A DNA stretch of 64,000 bases. It comes from Lucifuga dentata. Lineage: Eukaryota > Chordata > Actinopteri > Ophidiiformes > Bythitidae. Each line of letters begins with the position of its first letter. Position 1 is the first letter of the stretch. The notes under the pieces were generated by a model that saw only the letters and a list, made by a program, of their open reading frames with translations, did not search any database and was not told where the DNA came from. The stretch is from assembly GCA_014773175.1 (NCBI GenBank), contig VXCM01003434.1, positions 3,088 to 67,087 on the forward strand, given 5' to 3'. This document shows positions 23,581 to 35,361 of this stretch, piece after piece. The translations under genes and the position numbers were made by a program.

Positions 23581-25031
23581 GCCCATCACTCACTCACTCC
23601 CTCACACACACACACACACAACCCATCCACTTATTTGTAAGGTTTTGAATATTTGAATATTTAAGTATTTGGATGTTATTTCTCCGTACAGCATAGATTA
23701 GCCAGCAGAGGCCCTATGCGCTCCTCTTCTCACCAGCAGCTCAACCTCCCAATAGGCTCGTTTGAGATGAACTGCGCCTCGCCTGGAAAACAGAGGAGAG
23801 CAGGAGGCAGCAGAGGGGGAGGAGCTAAAAGTCAGCTGTCAAGTCAAACACTACCTGTTCACGGATCACGTGAGGTCGGTGCGGACGATGGCTGAAGATG
23901 TCACGTATGAGAAGGGATAGCTCTTGGGATTCATGAAAACTTAGATATGATCTAAATTTTGATAACACAGGACACAGAACGCTTAAAATAATAACACGGC
24001 GCTGCCATGTTGAGTGACGTCATACTCGTGAAGTCCGGGTTGATGGATTTGATCTGGAGCTCTGACTTAGAGTGCCGTTCCAACCCATTTTTCCATGTAG
24101 GAGGTTGGAAAAGTTTGAGTTCCGAGTCATGAGGAACCATAAGATATTCTCCAAAATTCATGGCCATCATCAGCCAATCAACACGGCCGTTACTTTGACA
24201 ATTTATACCTAGAAACAGATGAAGACATATTATTAAAATCAGAAGTTTTGGTGGAAGTACGACCTCTCAGCATGGTTTTTATTTAGTGATGTGGTTTTAT
24301 AAATGGAGTTCTTCCCTTTTTTTTTTTTCAAATTCTGGATATTTTCTGTGTATAGAAATCAGTGAAATGCCCCTGGTCACNCCTTTTTTTTTTTTCAAAT
24401 TCTGGATATTTTCTGTGTATAGAAATCAGTGAAATGCCCCTGGTCACGGCTCTGCGGGGGAATGATGCCATAACTTCCACTAAAACGATGTAATTACACA
24501 TCTCAGCTCCTTATCTTCCTACAGTTATAACTCATGTCAACATCAACACGTAAATACTTCAGTCGTCCATCTGATAAGCCGCCGTGATGCTGCATGTAAC
24601 GGAACGGAGAAGTGAAGGAAAAGCCGGCGTCCAACATTTTGATTCAGGAGAAGATGAGTCAGGAGTATTTTATCTCCCACACATTCCCACCGGGAGCTTC
24701 CCACTATCACGGCATTCCAGCACTGGAGTTTCACTAGAGATTTAGCGCCGTAAGACAAATGAGTAGAACTTACTGAGGTAAAGGTTGAAACGTTACGACA
24801 GTGAAATTCACTAATCTGCGTTTCTAATATTTATAAAACCTAAAGATTTCTTATGTCTGAAGTTATTTCACCGCTCAGAGTTACAATGTCATTTTATCAT
24901 CAGCTGCAGCCATTCATGCTGAATATTTTCCAAACAGGATGTTTCATTACACGTCGGTGGATTTCGTTGCTGAGTGGTGACAGAAGAACAGTTGTTTTGT
25001 TGTTTTTGGATTTTTATCATTCAGAGCTGCA
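23581..25031. other. No gene recognised
   Basis: GC rises around 23690-23900, where ATGGCTGAAGATGTCACG opens a 10-codon frame. This is insufficient for a call. An N at 24381 has an exact roughly 80-bp duplicate either side. Confidence 0.45.
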
Positions 25032-25038
25032 CTGAACA

Positions 25039-25763
25039 TATGGAAGCCCATTTCTATGGAAGCTGTTTCTATGGAAGTGCGTTTGTATGGAAATCCGTTT
25101 CTATGGAAGCCCGTTTCTATGGAAATCCGTTTCTATGGAAGCCTGTTTCCGGCAGTTGAAAAGAAAAAAAAAATCTACCACCTTATTTTTTCCATTCAAA
25201 CAATGCAAGCAGTATAATTAATTAGAAGAAAATACATTACTTATATTAACAAATGAATTTAAGTTGCAGTAAATAATATTTTATTTGTTTGTTTTTTTTT
25301 GTTATATGTTTATGTATGTTTAATTTAAAATAGCTATTTTGCACAACTAGAAATAATTTGTGAACTAATCATTTTGAGTAAAGACTACTAATCATAATCA
25401 ACATAATAACAACATAATAAACTTTAATATGTCTACTGCATCCACTTAAGTTTCTTCTATGTTAATACAACTTAACCTGTTTAGTTTTACCTTTTGTAAA
25501 AACTTAAATGGGTTAAGGCAATGGGTTTCCATGCAATTTTATAGTAAAGTCAACTAATTTGGGATAAGAGTGAAGATACTATCTTGTAATTATGACTTAG
25601 TATCAATTTTGACATGTAAGTCATAATTTTGAGATACTAAGTCATAATAATGAGAAAACAATACTTAACAATGGGGAAAAATAAGGTGGTGATTTTTTTT
25701 CTCCCTTTCAACTGCCGGAAATGGGCTTCCATAGAAACAGGTTTCCATAGAAACAGCTTCCAT
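25039..25763. mobile_element. Foldback-like element with tandemly repeated ends
   Basis: Left end: seven units of about 15-16 bp (TTTCTATGGAAGCCCG) at 25037-25147, then TTTCCGGCAGTTGAAAAG and CCACCTTATTTTT. Right end: the inverted sequence with about three units (25722-25763). A 7-bp CTGAACA lies just outside both ends (25032-25038, 25765-25771) as a candidate TSD. No ORF of note inside. Confidence 0.75.
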
Positions 25764-25771
25764 GCTGAACA

Positions 25772-26291
25772 CACATCCAGTCGTTTTAATACGATGATCA
25801 ATCAGACAAAATCAAACATCAATAATCAGAGTCACTTTACACCTGAGATGTTGCTGTTATTTTTCTGTTCATGTTTGATGAAACTCTTGATGAGGTCATA
25901 TTAAGATGCGTGTCGATGTGTCAGATCAGCTGTAGCAGATCTGTCCAATCAGAAACAGACTTCCAGTAAAGGGGCGTGTCAGGTAAGAGACGTCCTGTAG
26001 GAATGTCTCGTGTTTCCCTGATGAAGCTCCTCCAGTCTCAGAGAGAAATATTATCTTTGCGACGTCCTTAAAGATGGCAGACCTGATTGGTTTCCGGGTC
26101 ACGCGAGGTCATGAGGTCACGTTCTCTTTGTCACTCAGTTCTAATTTTCACGTTGGCATCATGAGATTTTCTGCACTATGCTTTTCCACAGTTTTTAAAA
26201 CATTTGTTTTTTTATTCTAAAATCAAAAAGGAAGTCAAGCAGTAAATCAGGTTCGGCAGAAATTTTCCAGATTTTTGCAAATTGGGACTTT

Positions 26292-26330
<39 letters not shown>

Positions 26331-27295
26331 GCTTTATAGATGTCAAATGAAAGCAATATTCAGTGAAAAAAAACAGAAAATTGCCATCAGACTGCAGAGG
26401 GTTGATGCTAATGTGGCTTTTGTTCCTTCTTTCTTCTGAGTGTAACATCACATCTTACCTTATTATTTAACTATCTTTCCCACCATGACATGTATTTGAT
26501 ATTTATCATCAATTATTGTTTATCATCTTGGAATTACTGTCTGTCAATCACTTTATCAAGAAAAACAATAAAATTAAAAACATTTTATTAAATTATTATT
26601 TATTCATTAAAAAATTTTAAAGTGGCTTCTCATTCATCAGTCCTGAATCTCGCCAACAACTTTAATTTTAGACGTTTCTCTCTTGTTTTCACTCAAGCTG
26701 CTGGCTGACGCTCAATCCTGCATGAAGTTAATTCAGTACGTATTCACTTTTTCCATGTTAGTCTGGGTTTTGACATGTGAATGTGAAAATAAGCACTGCT
26801 GCTGCCTGCTTCTGGTTCCTGTAATGGTGAGTTAGCGGGTCTGAGGCAGCGTGAGCTCATGCTGTGCTGCACAGACGCTAAACGCTTACGCTAGCAACAA
26901 CTTGGCTGAAACTTCGGCTCTCCGGCGCTTGCCTTTGTCTGGCACTCACTGAGGTTTTGACAAACAGGAGAAATAATTTGTCCTCAAGTAAAATTATAAA
27001 CACAGCTCTGCCTTTTAGCGACGCTAAAGCGCTGAGGACCTGATGTAACGTGATTGTTTTGCTGTGAAACCGTTCATGTAATCCAGCTTCAGATATGATA
27101 ACAATTAAAAACGGTTTATTTTTTTTAATTATTTAACTCGGAGCCTTGGCTGTACTTTTCAAGTCAAAAATACACGGCACTGCTTTTAAAGCACAATATG
27201 AGTCCATTTTAACACAGGAGCATCTCAATAAATGTTTCAGTAATAAAAATACACTTTTTCAATATTTTTCATAAGTAACTAAGTACCTTTACTCA
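25772..27295. other. No gene recognised
   Basis: Poly-T at 26299-26328 and generally AT-rich DNA. Nothing supported. Confidence 0.5.
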
Positions 27296-27665
27296 ACTAC
27301 TTCATTTAAAGGAGAAATATCATGCTTATAGGTATTATAATGTCAGATAACAGGAGTTTGTGCTGACGTCTATAATGAAACCTGATCTGCCCTGAAAGCT
27401 TTGTTTTGATTGGTCCTTTGTTCTGTAACACACTGACATCATCATGTAACACACACCTACACACCTGGTTAGATACGCCCACCAACTACAGGGCAAGTGA
27501 ATGGGTTTTCCCCAGCAGCCGCCATGTTGCTTTTTGGGAGGGGCCTTAAAGAGATGGTACCTAAAATAACCTGCTGTACGCTCAGTGTGCACAGTGGTGC
27601 TGCATCAAGGCGGAGGAGAATGAGACCGATGTGTTTTTCATATTATGGTATATTTCACTGTTTTC
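27296..27665 (-). repeat. Dispersed repeat family B, copy 4
   Basis: Reverse orientation: TTAAAGGAGAAATATCATGC at one end, then TTGATTGGTCCTTTGTT, GGGTTTTCCCC, GGGAGGGGCCTTAAAGAGA, and GCACAGTGGTGCTGCATCAA at the other. The most complete copy. Confidence 0.7.
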
Positions 27666-27959
27666 AGGTTAACATTGAGTGTTCATAATAATAGATTATT
27701 GTATGAAGACATTGTGATATTTTGGTCTGAGCATGTCTTGTTAGCTTATGGCTACATTAATAAGTGGTGTGTGTGTGTGTGTGTGTTATAGAATCAGCTT
27801 GGTGTTACCTTTTCAGAAATGGATGGCTTGTACTGTGATGTTTAGCCGTATGGCAGATTTTGCTGATGGCGTTGTCTTGAGGTACCGTGCTGCCCTACGT
27901 GCTGTGCTATCGTTGGACAGTGAATTGACATATCGCTATAAAATTGTATTACACTGAGG

Positions 27960-28930
27960 AACTCGTATGGCTCCCTCAGCTCAAACGTCAAACTCCACCT
28001 ATGGCTTAAGCTAGCTGTACTTCCTGTGACAGAAAAAACAAAAGTGTGTGAAATTAGTGAAGCGTTGACTTTTTGTCAGTGGTGACTCATTGTGATGTAT
28101 GAAACAGTGTTAGTTAGCCACTAACAGTGTTAGCTCAGTATTAGCTTAGCTGCTAACAGTCTTAGCTCAGTGTTAGCTTAACCATTATGCTGACGTTGTC
28201 AGAGGTGACGCATTGTTGTGATGTATGAACAATGTTAGCTTAGCAGCTAACAGTGCTAGCTCAGTATTAGCTCCACTAACAGTGTTAGCTCATTATTAGC
28301 TTAGCCACTAACAGTGTTAGCTCAGTGTTAGCTTAACCACTACATTGACTTTTTGTCAGCAGTGACTCATTGTTGTGATGTATGAACAGTGTTAGCTTAG
28401 CTGCTAATACTGTTAGCTCAGTATTAGCTCCACTAATAGTGTTTGCTTATTATTAGCTTAGCCGCTAACAGTGTTAGCTTAACCACTACATTGACGTTTT
28501 GTCAGCGGTGACTCGTGATATATGAACAGTGTTAGCTTAACCACTACATTGACGTTTTGTCAGCGGTGACTCGTTGTGATATATGAACAGTGTTAGCTCA
28601 GTATTAGCTTAGCTGCTAGTGTTAGCTCAGTGTTAGCTTAGCCACTACATTAACAGTGTTAGCTTAGCGTGTTAGCTTAGCGAGTACACTGACAGTGCCA
28701 CTATGCTAACTTCAGATGAGTTCTTGGCTTGAGGCTAATTAGCAGTGGAGGAAATATAACCTGCCAAAGATCAGCTCTTATGACATCATCAGTCGTTTTA
28801 TTAGCTGATATTTATGTATTATATGACTGAAGACAGGCAGCATCTTTGTTATAGTTTGCAAGCTAAAATATTACAGGATTTAGTTCTACTTTTACTGCAA
28901 GGAAAAACTGCTCTGGTACTTTTACACTTA
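27960..28930 (+). repeat. Dispersed repeat family H with expanded minisatellite
   Basis: Outer parts match, in reverse, 49330-49750 in a CD109 intron (GCTGTACTTCCTGTGACAG; TTGGCTTGAGG; GGAAATATAACCT; TATTACAGGATT). The middle (about 28110-28690) is a tandem array of GTGTTAGCTTAGCCACTAAC-type units with interspersed TTTTGTCAGCGGTGACTC segments. Confidence 0.75.
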
Positions 28931-29160
28931 TTTGTTTTTACGCGTTACAGTCTGCAGGCTGTTGACTTGTAAAATCAGCGTGATGTTATTTGAATCATGT
29001 TGTTTTGGTGAAGCAGCAGAAACAGGAAGTGGTTCTCTCTGCACGCCGCTCGTTTTCCTCCTCTGGAGGTTTGATGTCTTTATAAATGATTCTTTCTGCT
29101 GTTTGTGGCTCCATTCATAAATCTCTGCTCAGCTTCCTGCTTACATCACCGCTAAACTGC

Positions 29161-29162
29161 TG

Positions 29163-29194
<32 letters not shown>

Positions 29195-29232
29195 ACACAT
29201 ACATAACACACAAACCACACACACACACACAC

Positions 29233-29268
<36 letters not shown>

Positions 29269-29619
29269 TAACACACAAACACACAAACCACACACATACA
29301 CATACACATACAAAACACACACACACACACACACACATGCACACACCACATACAAAACACACAAATACACAAAGCACACACATACACATACAAAACACAC
29401 ACACATACACACACACATACAAATTACATACACAAACCCACACACACACACACACATGCACACACACACACGCACAAACCACACACACACACAAAACACA
29501 CACACATACAAAACACACACGCAAAACACATACTCAAACTCAGACACAAACCACACACACAACACATGCAAAAAACACACATACACACAAAACATTCACA
29601 CACTTGCAAACGCAACACA

Positions 29620-29651
<32 letters not shown>

Positions 29652-29697
29652 ACACAGTATTTTTCATNAACATTCACACACTTGCAAACGCAACACA

Positions 29698-29731
<34 letters not shown>

Positions 29732-29745
29732 ACACAGTATTTTTC
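29161..29745 (+). repeat. 585-bp imperfect (CA)n block
   Basis: CACACA interrupted by AAAACACACA, CATACAT and CACACAAACC. The last 80 bp are printed twice around the N at 29668. All open frames here are low-complexity artefacts. Confidence 0.95.
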
Positions 29746-30683
29746 ATAATTCAGAAGTACTGTGAGGTTTTGACTCTTCAGCTGAATTTTTTCTGTTATG
29801 TAAAGTAAAACTTTTCCTCTTTTTATATAAATTTACTTTTCATATTTAACATTTCAGCTCAAGGACACAAAGACTTTTAGGCTCTAAATGATTTTCTGTC
29901 TCTTTTCTATCACTGGCTTCATCCTTTTTCTTTTGTCCACCCTCCTCTTCAGTTCTTCAGTTCATTTCTTCCACCTTCCTTTCTCTCTGTCTATTTCTCC
30001 TTCTTCACTAGAAGAGTTCATTTGTGAATTACTGTGTTTGCTTAAGATAAAAAAATAATTAACAAAGTTATTTTGAATCAGGAGTCGAAACTCGCTGAAT
30101 GTAAAAAAAAAAAAAAAGGAAAAAAGTTATTTTACAAAAACATGAAGCTCGTCCACGGAGCAAAGAGGAAACATGAACTATCTAACCACCCGCCTACCAA
30201 CATCCAATCACAACGCAGCAAAATAACGAGCTTTTTAATGCGAGGTGTACGTGCTGACGTCAGACACCATTATCCAGATAACCAACGTGGACACGGAGGT
30301 CGTCTTTTAATGAGCGGTGTGAACTGGATTTAGTCACATTTGCATATTGAGCGTTTGGTGGTGCATTCAAGGACCTTTGGACATCTGAGGATTGATGGCA
30401 GCAACATTGACTTTGCTGTTAACGATCAAATAAAATGGAACTCATTGCAGCACATTTTAGCTTAATCTGAATATTTAATGTTAAGGGTCCTCTAAAGTCT
30501 GGATTTAAGGGATTCTGATTTAGTGTCCTAGTAAGCTCAGTGTGTCTGCAGAAACTTTTAGCAACATTCTCTGTGTTTCACTTATGCAGAATCCCCCCTT
30601 TTTTCTCTTATAAACTTACATATTGCAACTTTTGTTCTTAACTTATGTACGTACAGATTGAACGTCTCTATGGTACAACGGTG
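29746..30683. other. No gene recognised
   Basis: Pyrimidine-rich stretch about 29890-30010, poly-A at 30103-30117, otherwise featureless. Confidence 0.5.
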
Positions 30684-31337
30684 TATTAGAGCCATATAAG
30701 ACAAAAAACAAACAAAAAAAAAATGATGGGGGCATTATTTTGAATTTTTAAACACGAAAATTTGCCAGTTTTAAAAGTCTGTATACCCATGATAATTGAT
30801 GATTTTATGCTAAAAGCACAAGTATTTCTTTATTGCTAAATCCAGTGGAAAAGTATATTTTAATAACGTCATGTACTCTCAAAAAACTCGCAAATTTGCC
30901 AGTTTTTAAACTGGCAAATTTGCGAGTTTAAAAACTAAAAAAGATAATGAAAATTATTTTTAACGATGAATAATTATTTTTTCAAATTTTTGTAAAACAA
31001 TAATTTTTTCAATAATAAAAAGGGAAAATAATGAAACAGGAATCAAACCGCTTCACGTTGTGGCTATGCTTGCTGTGCATGACCTTATTAAATTATACTT
31101 TTCCATCAGATTTAGCAATAAAGAATGCCAAACTCTGGCACGTGTTTAGTGTTTCAGTTAAGCAGGTCGACTTATCATAAGCATGCAGAATTTTAAAACT
31201 GGCAAATTTGAGAGTTTGAAAACTGGCAAAATTATGAGTTTAAAAATGGAAAATAATACCCCCCTCGTTTTTTGTTTTTTTTTGTTTTTTTGTTTGTTTG
31301 TTTGTTTTTGTTTTTTCCCCATCTTATAGCCATAATA
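30684..31337. mobile_element. Palindromic MITE family E, copy 2
   Basis: Starts TATTAGAGCCATATAAGAC and ends (inverted) TATTATGGCTATAAGATGGG. Contains a perfect inverted repeat at 30886-30927 with 20-bp arms (ACTCGCAAATTTGCCAGTTT) and a TT loop. Internal arms match copy 1 (GTGCTTTTAGCAT region). Confidence 0.8.
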
Positions 31338-34253
31338 CGCCATCGTACTAAGTTGCCTGTTTTTACGGTTATGTTTTTACTTGGCTGCAAATGAAATTTC
31401 CCTTTGGGACGAAAGATGAATAAAGCTAAAGATGTCAAGCTCTGACACATTTTGCTTTTGTTTAACATGCATCAGAGAATTTTATACCTTAAATGTTTAA
31501 TATTCAGATAAAACCTTTGGAGTTTAAGAGTCATTTTGAGATGTTACTTTTCATTAAATTTGGCCTTTTTTTGCCTTTACACAAGACAACAAATTTCAGA
31601 TCAAATGAAAAAAAAAAAGATGATGTGATGATGTCACTTCTTGTGTTTAATAAACTGTGGATGCTCATTTATTTTAAAAGATTTGCTCCTCTGATTGCAA
31701 CAAACTTTTTCTTTATAAGGTCAGAACCTGCACTTTGCGTATTTCTCCGTGTTCTGATGGCTGAGTCGCTCATGTGAATGATGTGAATGATGTGTTTGTG
31801 ATATTTAAAGCTGCAGGATTTACTGTAACTCACACCGTGGACTCAGTGTCCTCCGGAGAAATGTGGGTAAAATGTTCAAGGTAAAAGATTAAATTCCCCT
31901 GAATCGTTGATCCTCATTCAGAGGGAATTATCTGCTTTAAACAAACCAACCATAGCGCAGAGAAAAAGCTCTGTGTGGCGTTTACAGGCAGCGTGGTGGA
32001 AACGCGTCGCCGTGACGATGTCGTCCTGAGTGGACCCTGGTTGCGCGACCAGGTGGACTTTCCTAAGTCTTAAGCCTGGGGGAAAAAAAAATTAAGTTCA
32101 GAAAATCTGGAGCTTTCTGTCTCCATGAAGTCAACAAATGACTAAAAAAAACGTTTAGCATCAGGGGAAAACAGCAGAACGCTCTGTGGTTAAAAATATA
32201 AAAAGCCTTTATTACTCAAGCTGTTTTACTACTGCAGTCAGAATTCTCCAGATTTCTGTCCTTAGTCCCTTAAAATGTTTCCAAAACATTTTAAGGGACC
32301 TTAATCATCCCATAATCTACTTAACATAAAGACAAACCTCTGAATTTAATGCATCAGGTTTCCCTTAATATGCAGGATTAAAGGACAGGCTGCTTAATAA
32401 AGTTATTAGGATCTAAATCATTAGTGAAACTGAGGAGTATAAACAGCATTCAGGGCTTCTCTTTGCTCTATTAATAATCAAATAAACCCAAACATGTAAT
32501 ATTCAGCACATTTTACCTTAATCTGAACATGGAATATTTAAGGGTCTTCTAAGGTATGCGATTAGGTTGTGCTCAGTGTGTGTGTGTGTGTGTGTTGCAT
32601 CACTAATGCCAAATTTGACACGTGTTTAACATTTTCTGTTGTATTTTGCTTTATATTCATAAGAGAACAGAGCCTCTTCATGTTACACTTTAAATATCCC
32701 ATAATCAGATTAAATCTTTGGATTTTGAGTTTACTTGTCATTAAATACTTGTCATTAAATTCGATTATTTATTATTATTATTATTATTATTTAATTTGAT
32801 TATTTTCCTCGAAACAGGATGACAAATTGCCAAGCATTCCATCTTTTTGGAGCTGGAGGGAGCTTGTGTTGTAAAAATAATAACGTTGACACGTCTGAGT
32901 GAGGAGCGCCTCTGATAGGCTCACAACTTTTCAATCAACCCCTGTACCCACAGCACAATATTATAGAAATTAAATATCACATTATTACATGTCTGGCCCT
33001 GATGTAGCTCTGGTATAGATCCCGATTTATGGTTGTTTGGCTTGTTTATATTATACAGGCGTTGATTGATAAGTTCTGAGCCTAAAAATTGAAGAAGGGC
33101 TGTAATGTGTTTTTTGTTTGTTTGTTTGTTTTGGGGGTAAAGAACTGAAAAACTCAAAGCACAAACCTCAAACACGAGTCCACAAAAGCAGCAAACTATA
33201 ACTTGCTGTTTTTTGGCAAAAGCCCATTGATCCAAAGCTGCAGAGTTTTGGGACACTTAGGGGCAAATTTAGAGGTAATTTTATTGTTAAAAAAAATAAA
33301 TCTATAATTGTTGATGCGTACTTTAATATATATCTTTATATATATATATATATGTATATAGTTGACTTGTGATCAAACTGTTTAAATGCTCAGAGTAACA
33401 CACTGACAAGCTGCATCTGAATGAGCAGAGCGCCCCCCTGTGTGCACACATGTAACAGCAGGACAGGAAGCACGGTGAGCTGCATGTTTGTGTGAAAGAT
33501 GCATATTTCCCTCATTAGTTTGCAGCGTGTGATCAGCGCCATCTGCCTCCCATTAAAGCAGCGAGAGGCTGGACTCAAACCAAAACCCTCCCTGCTGTAC
33601 CTTTCTGTCCTGTCATCCTCCTTCTGAGGAGTTCCAAAACTGTGTTTCTTTCCTGGAGCAAGCCTGACACCTACTGGTAGATGTGAGTATCGTTTGCTCT
33701 TCAGAGGGCTGAAAACACAGATTCTCACTCAGGATTATAACACATACATGATCTGAAGTATTCCCACCTGATAAAACATGATTGGGTTTTTTTTTAACGT
33801 TAGCCTGAGGATTTTCATGTATTTACTAATCTCTTGTGAGCACTTTAAGAAAAAGACATCCTCATACTTGTCTGATTGAGTCACTGATAACTGAAAAAAT
33901 CTGCCAGTTCAGTGAGATTATTTCAACCTGCTTCCAGTATTAATGTGTTTCTTTTTTTTTCTGAAAAATTGTTAGGATCTTTATTTAGCAGGAAAGCAAA
34001 ACTTTTTTTTTAACTTTCATTTTTAAAGGATTCCTTTACATATATTCAAAAACAATGAACACAGCAAACACAAAGAAGAGATCTGAGGTAAAATTAATTC
34101 AATCAGTGCAATCAAACAATGTCGTCCAGCTTCAAGTTTATCACACAGGTCAGGCTGTATCAATGGTAAAAGTCAGGAATATTCAGCATTAAGACTCCAG
34201 CTGGTTGTAGAAATCATTTCCTCCCGTGTTTATCACCTTCAGCTTTCTGAACT
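31338..34253. other. No gene recognised
   Basis: Short (TG)n at 32576-32594, (TTA)n at 32770-32790 and (TA)n at 33339-33352. A 112-codon minus-strand open frame at 33390-33728 has no motif I can name. Confidence 0.45.
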
Positions 34254-35361
34254 CTAAGAATAAAAGTCATTTTCTCCATTGAGTGTACAGTTTACCAGGT
34301 TTGTGAAGAGGCTGATGGTGGGAGAGTTCTGCTTTATTTGGTAATAGTTTTTTTTACTTATGGCCATAAAAATCTTTAGAAGATATGAGTCACTTTTACT
34401 AAGACCTTTAGGGATGTTTCCCAAATAAAAAGAAAGGACACTGATATCAATTTTCAAACCCAGAATGTCTGAAATTAGGAAGAGTAGGCATTAATTGGAT
34501 TAACTGGTTGTACTCCCATTAAAAAGGGGAGGTGATAGAGGAAAACGCTTGTTACAACGAGAAGAAGCCTTTTGGATCCATACTCTACAGACTGAGAACC
34601 TTAAAGGCTTAAAATGAAGAGTTGTCATTTTCTTGTTTTGTATGATTGATGTAGGATTGTTAAATTTATGTTTAATGGTTAGAGAGTAATGAAATGTAAA
34701 AGCTTAACCAAATTTTATACTTATATGTATTTTTTCTATATATTTATTCTGCTTTTTCTGTGTATTTTTCTGTATTTGCTGTGCATTATATCATGCTTAT
34801 TGGGGTGTGTTGTCTTAGATAATTCTATTATTGCTTGTTAAGACAGATGGTTGTTGGATTTCACCTGGAGCCTTAGGGCTTTATAAGCCCCGCCCACTGT
34901 TTGTCACGTTACGCTGAAGATGGCTTTAGGCTGAAACGCGTTCGTATCTGACTGCCCGAGTCTGAAAATTAAAAAGTTATGAGCAGTAAGCCGTTGAGTG
35001 CTGGTCTGATTTTTGTCTTATGAAANGTCTGAAAATTAAAAAGTTATGAGCAGTAAGCCGTTGAGTGCTGGTCTGATTTTTGTCTTATGAAATTAGGAAA
35101 CCCACTTCTTCCCAGAAAGGCTGGATGGTTGGACAGAGCCAAAATAAGAGCGTGATCCACCAGCATGGATCCACGCTCCCTCCAGCAGGATACTGAGACT
35201 GGATTTCTGCTTGGGAAAAACGAAGAAGAGACCAGGTTCTTCCAACAAAAATCGCTCCAAAGGTGGGAATTTATAGTCTGAATACTGTAAAAATACAGAC
35301 GAGCTTCTTCTTTTCTCCAAACCTTCATGACTGTCTCTGCTGTCATAGAAATGCAGGACAC
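34254..35361 (-). pseudogene. L1-like LINE ORF2 C-terminal fragment, split by an insertion
   Basis: On the minus strand, 35361-35100 has (with frameshifts) a C-W-R-E-x-G-S start and CPTIQPFWEEVGFLIS. After the insertion at 34482-35087 it resumes at 34469 with DILGLKIDISVLSFYLGNIP, then KGLSKSDSYLLKIFMAISKK and PTISLFTNLVN. The order CP-x-I-x-PFW ... FLLG ... LL-x-I-x-x-x-ISKK is that of the L1 ORF2 end. Upstream (about 35380-35560, minus) lies further degenerate sequence. Confidence 0.65.
34482..35087 (+). mobile_element. 5'-truncated Penelope-like element inside the L1 fragment
   Basis: Flanked by a 12-bp direct repeat TGAAATTAGGAA (34470-34481, 35088-35099). Encodes GGDRGKRLLQREEAFWIHTL then QTENLKGLK and stop near its 5' end. 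R-E-x-x-W-I-x-x-L-x-T-x-x-P/L-x-G-L is the tail after the GIY-YIG domain of Penelope-like proteins. The 3' part has GCTGAAGATGGCTTTAGGCT and GAAACGCGTTCG. About 60 bp are duplicated around the N at 35026. Confidence 0.65.

Noticed and set aside
23888..23920. ATGGCTGAAGATGTCACG in a GC-richer stretch, possible first exon
   Set aside because: Only ten codons before a stop and no donor that joins it to anything recognised.
29115..29808. Many overlapping open frames of 75-147 codons on both strands
   Set aside because: Pure CA/TG repeat translations (C-V-C-V or H-T-H-T); no gene.
33390..33728. 112-codon minus-strand frame
   Set aside because: No recognisable motif, no splice or promoter context; probably chance, although conserved fragments cannot be excluded without a search.
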